From positions 434,001-498,000 of the forward strand of contig NZ_CBDDGH010000004.1 of NCBI RefSeq assembly GCF_965227725.1: a stretch of DNA of 64,000 bases, written 5' to 3'. The stretch is from Shimia sp965227725. GTDB taxonomy: Bacteria; Pseudomonadota; Alphaproteobacteria; Rhodobacterales; Rhodobacteraceae. A program made the position numbers and the translations under genes. This document shows positions 60,243 through 64,000 of this stretch, in pieces; position 1 is the first letter of the stretch; each line of letters opens with the position of its first letter. A model generated the notes under the pieces. It did no database searches, was not told the DNA's origin, and saw only the letters and a list, made by a program, of their open reading frames with translations.

Positions 60243-60958
60243 TCGATAATGTCTCCTTGAAGGAAAGCGCGCGCTTCCTTGGATTTTGGCTCTTCAAAAA
60301 ATAACTCTGCAGAGGTCGCTTCTAATATCTGGCCATGATGTATGAACCAGACGTCCTGCGCCAGTCTGCGGGCCTGTCCGATGTCATGTGTCGACATCAC
60401 GATCCGAGTGCCCTCTTCATGAACACTGTGCAGCAAGGCCTCAAACTCGCGCGTCGCGCGCCCGTCAAGGTTGGCACAGGGTTCATCCAAGAACAGAATT
60501 TGCGGTTGGCGGATCAAAGCGCGGGCAAGCGCCAGCTTTTGCCGCTCGCCTCCTGAAAGCACCGTCGCCTGTTTGTCTGCACTGTCCTGCAAACCAACAC
60601 GGGCAAGCCACTCAACTGCTTGCTTTCGCGCGTCCTTTCGGGACACACCATGCACTGTCAAAGGATAGGCCACATTCTCAAGCGCACTGCGGCGCATCAT
60701 GATTGGCGCCTGAAACAGAAACCCTTGCTGCCCACGTGCCTGCGGCTCTGGCACCTGCCATTTGAGCTGCCCCCCGGGTGCCAATCGCTCCATGCCGTGC
60801 AACAGCCGCAAAAGCGTGGTTTTGCCAGCGCCATTTGGCCCCATGACAATGGTCAGCCCGGTCTCGGATACCTCGGCATTGATCGGGCCAACCAGCACCT
60901 TGCCACGGCGGCGCACCACCGCATTCTCCACACTTAGAGGCAGGATCGTCTCTACCAT
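60239..60958 (-). CDS. tupC: tungstate ABC transporter ATP-binding protein TupC
   Basis: This 239-residue ATPase has Walker A GPNGAGKTT at 40-48, signature LSGGERQKLALARAL, and Walker B ILFLDEPCANLDG. The glutamine loop is in GFLFQAPIMMRRSALENVAYPL. The start at 60958 overlaps the permease stop by seven bases; upstream in-frame codons belong to the permease region. It energises tungstate import through TupB. Confidence 0.91.
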   Translation of the reverse strand: MVETILPLSVENAVVRRRGKVLVGPINAEVSETGLTIVMGPNGAGKTTLLRLLHGMERLAPGGQLKWQVPEPQARGQQGFLFQAPIMMRRSALENVAYPLTVHGVSRKDARKQAVEWLARVGLQDSADKQATVLSGGERQKLALARALIRQPQILFLDEPCANLDGRATREFEALLHSVHEEGTRIVMSTHDIGQARRLAQDVWFIHHGQILEATSAELFFEEPKSKEARAFLQGDIIE

Positions 60959-61656
60959 CGTCCACTCACCTCCGTGCGTGAAAGACTGTGGATGATCAGG
61001 TTCACCGCCACCGCCAAGCCGATCAGAATGAAGCCAAGCGCCAACGCCAGCGCGAAGTTGCCTTTGCCCGTCTCTAGGGAGATCGCCGTGGTCAGAACCC
61101 TTGTGGCGTGGTCGATATTGCCACCCACAATCATGATTGCCCCCACCTCGCCAATGCCGCGGCCAAAGCCGGCAAGCGACGCGGTCAGAAGGGCCCGTCG
61201 CCCGTCCCACAGCAAGGTCATAATGCGTTGACGCCGCGTGGTGTTCAGCGAAATCAACAGATCATGGTATTCCGCCCAAAGATCGCGGATCGCTTGATGT
61301 GAGATCGAGGCGATCAGCGGGGTCAGAATGACGACCTGCGCAATGATCATTGCGGTTGGTGTAAACAACAGCCCAAAGACGCCAAATGGCCCGGAGCGGG
61401 ACAGCAGCAGATAAACTATCAGCCCCACCACAACCGGCGGCAACCCCATCAATGCATTGAGTGTGGCAATCACCAAACGGCGAAACCGGAAGCGCTGCAC
61501 GGCCAGCCAGCATCCCAGCGGCAAGCCAATCAACGAAGACACCAAAACCGCACTCAGCGTGACCCGCAGAGAGCGCAAAGAGATCTCGATGAGATCCGCA
61601 TCCAAGGTGAAAATCAGATGGGCTGCATGCAACAGCCCTGCCAGAATGTCGTTCAT
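60952..61656 (-). CDS. tupB: tungstate ABC transporter permease TupB
   Basis: This 234-residue inner-membrane protein has about five helices and the ModB/CysTW-type permease signature region, including GLPLGCWLAVQRF, LNALMGLPPVVVGLIVYLLLS and GFGRGIGEVGAIMIVGGNID, which contacts the ATPase. The start is the ATG at 61656. Its Shine-Dalgarno GGGAGG lies 18 bases upstream, with a small perfect hairpin in between that would bring the two together. First gene of the tupBCA operon. Confidence 0.9.
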   Translation of the reverse strand: MNDILAGLLHAAHLIFTLDADLIEISLRSLRVTLSAVLVSSLIGLPLGCWLAVQRFRFRRLVIATLNALMGLPPVVVGLIVYLLLSRSGPFGVFGLLFTPTAMIIAQVVILTPLIASISHQAIRDLWAEYHDLLISLNTTRRQRIMTLLWDGRRALLTASLAGFGRGIGEVGAIMIVGGNIDHATRVLTTAISLETGKGNFALALALGFILIGLAVAVNLIIHSLSRTEVSGRW

Positions 61657-62068
61657 CCGCCCGGTCTGAGACCGCCTCCCTCACTCAACACAGCGCTAGG
61701 TACCGCCAATTCGGAATTTTGTGTTGATCTGAGCATTTTTACGAGTTGGCAAGTCCGAGCGAAAGTAAAATACCCGCCACCTGCGACCTTAGGGAAATTC
61801 GACCCAAAATGTCTCAGTACAGTGCGGGCATCCCGTCATTTTGTCCTTGTGTCCCAAACGGTCCTGTCCGCCGACAAAACAATCGCCCTGATCTGCCCGC
61901 AAACACATCGCAGGGTTCCACTTCTTTAGCTCGCGGTGGAATGCCGTCGCGGCTCTGGCGGGGCTTCGCCGTTTGCGTCCCTAATTTGGGTGATCACCGC
62001 AACACGCCTACCGCTCTGCGCTGACAGAGCTTACCTTTTTGGCATGGTTCAAACCCGAGGAGAGGCCC
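61657..62068. other. intergenic region between tupB and cysK
   Basis: This 412-base divergent gap should carry the promoters of tupBCA (minus) and the cysteine synthase gene (plus). It contains the tupB leader hairpin and a GAGGAG ribosome site seven bases before the ATG at 62069. Open frames here are short, start poorly and look random. I see no tRNA, recognised riboswitch or mobile element remnant. Confidence 0.5.
61662..61674 (-). promoter_or_regulatory. hairpin bridging the tupB ribosome site and start codon
   Basis: CGGTC-TGA-GACCG is a perfect five-base-pair stem lying exactly between the GGGAGG at 61675-61680 and the tupB start codon. Folded, it shortens the spacing from 18 to about 5 bases, so translation may depend on this structure. 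Confidence 0.45.
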
Positions 62069-63133
62069 ATGACCCGACAAACCAAAGGACGCGGACAGCG
62101 ATATGACAGCATTCTGGACACGGTGGGCGATACCCCAGTGGTGCGTCTCAATCGCATCGCGCCAGACCATGTGAACATGTTCGTCAAGTTTGAAGCCGCA
62201 AACCCGGCGGGCTCCGTGAAAGACCGTCTGGCCCTCAATATCATTGAAGCCGCAGAGAAAGACGGCCGTCTGAAACCCGGGCAAACCGTTGTTGAGGCGA
62301 CCTCTGGCAACACCGGCATTGGTCTCGCCATGGTCTGTGCCGCAAAAGGCTACCCTTTGGTGATCACCATGTCCGAGGCTTTCTCTGTCGAGCGTCGCCG
62401 CCTGATGCGGTTTCTGGGCGCAAAAGTCGTGCTGACCCCAAAGGCGCAAAAAGGCTTTGGCATGTACACCAAGGCCAAAGAACTGGCAGAGGCAAATGGC
62501 TGGTTCCTGGCCAGTCAGTTTGAGACCGCAGACAACGCCGACATGCATGAAAACACCACCGCGCGCGAAATTCTCAATGATTTTGCTGGTGAGCAACTAG
62601 ACTATTGGGTCACGGGCTATGGCACCGGTGGCACGGTTGCCGGAGTGTCCCGCGTGCTGCGCCGCGAAAGCCCGCAGACCAAGATCATCCTGTCTGAGCC
62701 AACCAACGCTGCGCTGGTGGACTCCGGCTATGTGAACACCCGCAACGACGCGCATCAGGCCACCGAAAGCCACCCCTCCTTTGAGCCGCATCCAATACAG
62801 GGCTGGACCCCGGACTTCATCCCATGGGTGCTGCAGGAAGCGCTCGACAACAATGGCTTTGATCAGCTGATCAAAGTGTCAGGGCCGGATGGCATCAAAT
62901 GGTCCCAGCGCCTCGCCGCTGAAGAGGGGATCTTCACAGGCATCTCCGCCGGCGCCACTTTGGCCGCAGCGATTGAGGCTGCCAAAGATGCACCCGAAGG
63001 CGCAAACATTCTTGTCATGCTGCCCGACACCGGAGAGCGCTATCTGTCCACACCCCTCTTTGACGGCATTGCCGAGGAGATGAGTGACGCAGAGATCGAA
63101 ATCTCCAAATCCACGCCCAGCGCACAGCTCTAA
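62069..63133 (+). CDS. cysK: cysteine synthase A family protein
   Basis: This 354-residue PLP enzyme has the cofactor lysine K51 in NPAGSVKDR, the substrate loop TSGNTG at 78-83, and the phosphate-binding GYGTGGTVAGVSRVL. It ends with PDTGERYLSTPLF, typical of O-acetylserine sulfhydrylases. It makes cysteine from O-acetylserine and sulfide. It is about 40 residues longer than the usual CysK, with extra sequence at the N-terminus and an insertion around residues 210-250 (NTRNDAHQATESHPSFEPH). The ATG at 62069 follows GAGGAG. Confidence 0.9.
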   Translation: MTRQTKGRGQRYDSILDTVGDTPVVRLNRIAPDHVNMFVKFEAANPAGSVKDRLALNIIEAAEKDGRLKPGQTVVEATSGNTGIGLAMVCAAKGYPLVITMSEAFSVERRRLMRFLGAKVVLTPKAQKGFGMYTKAKELAEANGWFLASQFETADNADMHENTTAREILNDFAGEQLDYWVTGYGTGGTVAGVSRVLRRESPQTKIILSEPTNAALVDSGYVNTRNDAHQATESHPSFEPHPIQGWTPDFIPWVLQEALDNNGFDQLIKVSGPDGIKWSQRLAAEEGIFTGISAGATLAAAIEAAKDAPEGANILVMLPDTGERYLSTPLFDGIAEEMSDAEIEISKSTPSAQL

Positions 63134-63168
63134 AATCTAAGACCTCGCACATCGAACCGCACAAACAA

Positions 63169-63197
63169 AAAGGGCCGCTCCATCGGGGCGACCCTTT
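63169..63197 (-). terminator. intrinsic terminator of the HU gene (possibly also cysK)
   Basis: On the minus strand AAAGGGTCGC pairs with GCGGCCCTTT (ten pairs including one G-U) and is followed by TTTTTGTTTG, a good terminator for HU. On the plus strand the stem has one mismatch, so it may end the cysK transcript less efficiently. Confidence 0.82.
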
Positions 63198-63219
63198 CCG
63201 TAATCAGTGATCGAAGCGA

Positions 63220-63507
63220 TCAGCCGTTCACGCTGTCTTTCAGCGCTTTGGCGATGGTCATTTTCACAACCTTGTCGGCTTCTTTCTTGATCTGCTCGCC
63301 GGTCGCTGGGTTGCGAACCATACGCTCAGGACGCTCGCGGCAGTAGATTTTGCCAACACCCGGCAGAGTCACTGCGCCACCTGCGGAAACTTCGCGGGTG
63401 ATCAACGCGCAAACGGCTTCCAGAGCTGCGCCTGCGGATTTCTTGTCAGAGCCCATGTCTTCGGCCAGAGCAGCAACGAGTTGGGTCTTGGTCATCGGTT
63501 TTGCCAT
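63220..63507 (-). CDS. hup: HU-family DNA-binding protein
   Basis: This 95-residue protein has the HU/IHF fold: MTKTQLVAALAEDMGSDKKSAGAALEAV forms the helical dimer region, VTLPGVGKIYCRERPERMVRNPATGE forms the beta arm that bends DNA, and ADKVVKMTIAKALKDSV forms the C-terminal helix. The arm has RNPATGE, characteristic of HU. It packages DNA non-specifically. GGAGA lies eight bases before the ATG, and a clear terminator follows the stop. Confidence 0.92.
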   Translation of the reverse strand: MAKPMTKTQLVAALAEDMGSDKKSAGAALEAVCALITREVSAGGAVTLPGVGKIYCRERPERMVRNPATGEQIKKEADKVVKMTIAKALKDSVNG

Positions 63508-63639
63508 TTCAGGTCTCCATTAGTCTGCCCGAATATTGGGCCTCATGGCGGGCATTTAACGGGATATGGTGGGTGAACACAACAAATTGTGATGCCAAAA
63601 ACCGTGTTTTTTATGGGTTTTCCACAGGTTTCCGTAGGG

Positions 63640-64000
63640 TCAAAGGAAGGCAGTCTCGTCAAATGACCGCAATTTCCGCGAATGCAACCGCTCAAGTGGC
63701 ATTTCCCTCAAACGCTCCATTGCACGAATTCCAATCAGCAAATGGCGCGCCACCTGGGTCTTATAGAAGTCACTGGCCATTCCGGGAAGCTTCAATTCGC
63801 CGTGCAGAGGTTTGTCACTCACGCACAGTAATGTCCCATATGGCACGCGAAAGCGATACCCATTTGCAGCAATTGTGGCACTTTCCATGTCCAGCGCAAT
63901 CGCACGGCTCTGGCTCAGACGCTGCACCGGCCCGGTATGCTCCCGCAACTCCCAGTTGCGGTTGTCGATTGTCGCCACGGTGCCCGTCCGCATCACCCGC
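63640..64000 (-). CDS. amn: AMP nucleosidase, C-terminal part (5' end beyond window)
   Basis: About 119 codons are visible; the frame runs open to the right edge, so the N-terminal part lies outside. The visible part has MRTGTVATIDNRNWEL, SRAIALDMESATIAANGYRFRVPYGTLLCVSDKPLHGELKLPG and the final LRSFDETAFL, all matching the C-terminus of Amn, which splits AMP into adenine and ribose 5-phosphate. The DMESATIAANG stretch carries the catalytic-site residues shared with nucleoside phosphorylases. The stop is at 63640, and 132 bases separate it from the HU gene. Confidence 0.9.
   Translation of the reverse strand, partial: RVMRTGTVATIDNRNWELREHTGPVQRLSQSRAIALDMESATIAANGYRFRVPYGTLLCVSDKPLHGELKLPGMASDFYKTQVARHLLIGIRAMERLREMPLERLHSRKLRSFDETAFL

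Noticed and set aside
61746..62024. Frame of 92 codons upstream of cysK
   Set aside because: It has a poor start, random-looking composition and no family resemblance.
62040..62068. GGTTCAAACCC stretch resembling a tRNA T-loop
   Set aside because: No acceptor, D or anticodon stems can be drawn around it, and it directly precedes the cysK ribosome site.
61657..62068. SAM-II or molybdenum-cofactor riboswitch upstream of cysK or tupB
   Set aside because: I could not match the conserved core of either motif; only a simple hairpin at the tupB start is supported.

Overview
The window comes from a moderately GC-rich alphaproteobacterium, most likely a Rhodobacteraceae member of the Roseobacter lineage. 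The call rests on gene families and operon styles: an FDH3-type formate dehydrogenase operon with DUF3305/DUF3306 partners, a PaaX-like regulator, BKACE and TIGR03084 genes, dense ATGA start/stop overlaps, and an HU-amn end. I found no rRNA or tRNA gene, CRISPR array, phage gene or transposase. Both edges cut through genes: an MCE (MlaD-like) protein on the left and AMP nucleosidase on the right.

Layout. 1-3614 (minus): an Mla-type phospholipid ABC importer (permease with STAS domain, ATPase, MCE protein). 3742-9833: a PaaX-like regulator divergent from a catabolic run (biotin-dependent carboxyltransferase, TIGR03084 protein, BKACE enzyme, TauE/SafE permease), then tRNA hydroxylase TrhO and a clear terminator. 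9903-17755 (minus): an eight-gene glycan operon (UDP-sugar dehydrogenase, four glycosyltransferases, histidine phosphatase, deacetylase-like protein, methyltransferase). 17913-20981: an MscS channel and a J-domain protein. 21040-26901 (minus): a peptide/nickel-type ABC importer.

27214-37605 (plus) is the most interesting block. It is a tight ten-gene operon pairing sphingoid-base genes (serine palmitoyltransferase-like oxoamine synthase, 3-ketodihydrosphingosine reductase-like SDR) with inositol-lipid genes (inositol-3-phosphate synthase, CdsA-like cytidylyltransferase, CDP-alcohol phosphatidyltransferase, PimA-like glycosyltransferase). It also holds an LptF/LptG-like permease pair, an FGGY sugar kinase and a DUF4833-like secreted protein. 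I read it as a pathway that makes, glycosylates and exports an inositol-containing (sphingo)lipid. A convergent pair (six-TM protein, ABC exporter) and a sulfatase/phosphodiesterase follow.

41957-61656 concerns formate oxidation. The minus-strand operon runs DUF3305, DUF3306, TorD-like chaperone, small Tat protein, catalytic, Fe-S and cytochrome b subunits, a WD40-cytochrome c fusion, a 41-residue membrane peptide, and a two-component system whose NtrC-like regulator has lost the GAFTGA loop. Divergent from it are a four-cluster ferredoxin-like protein and an accessory operon (DUF6494, Mrp/ApbC ATPase, biotin-ligase-like pseudoenzyme, DUF6505). A cytochrome c with a TupA-like N-terminus sits between them. 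The adjacent tupBCA tungstate importer suggests that the enzyme carries tungsten or can use it. The window ends with cysteine synthase, HU and AMP nucleosidase.
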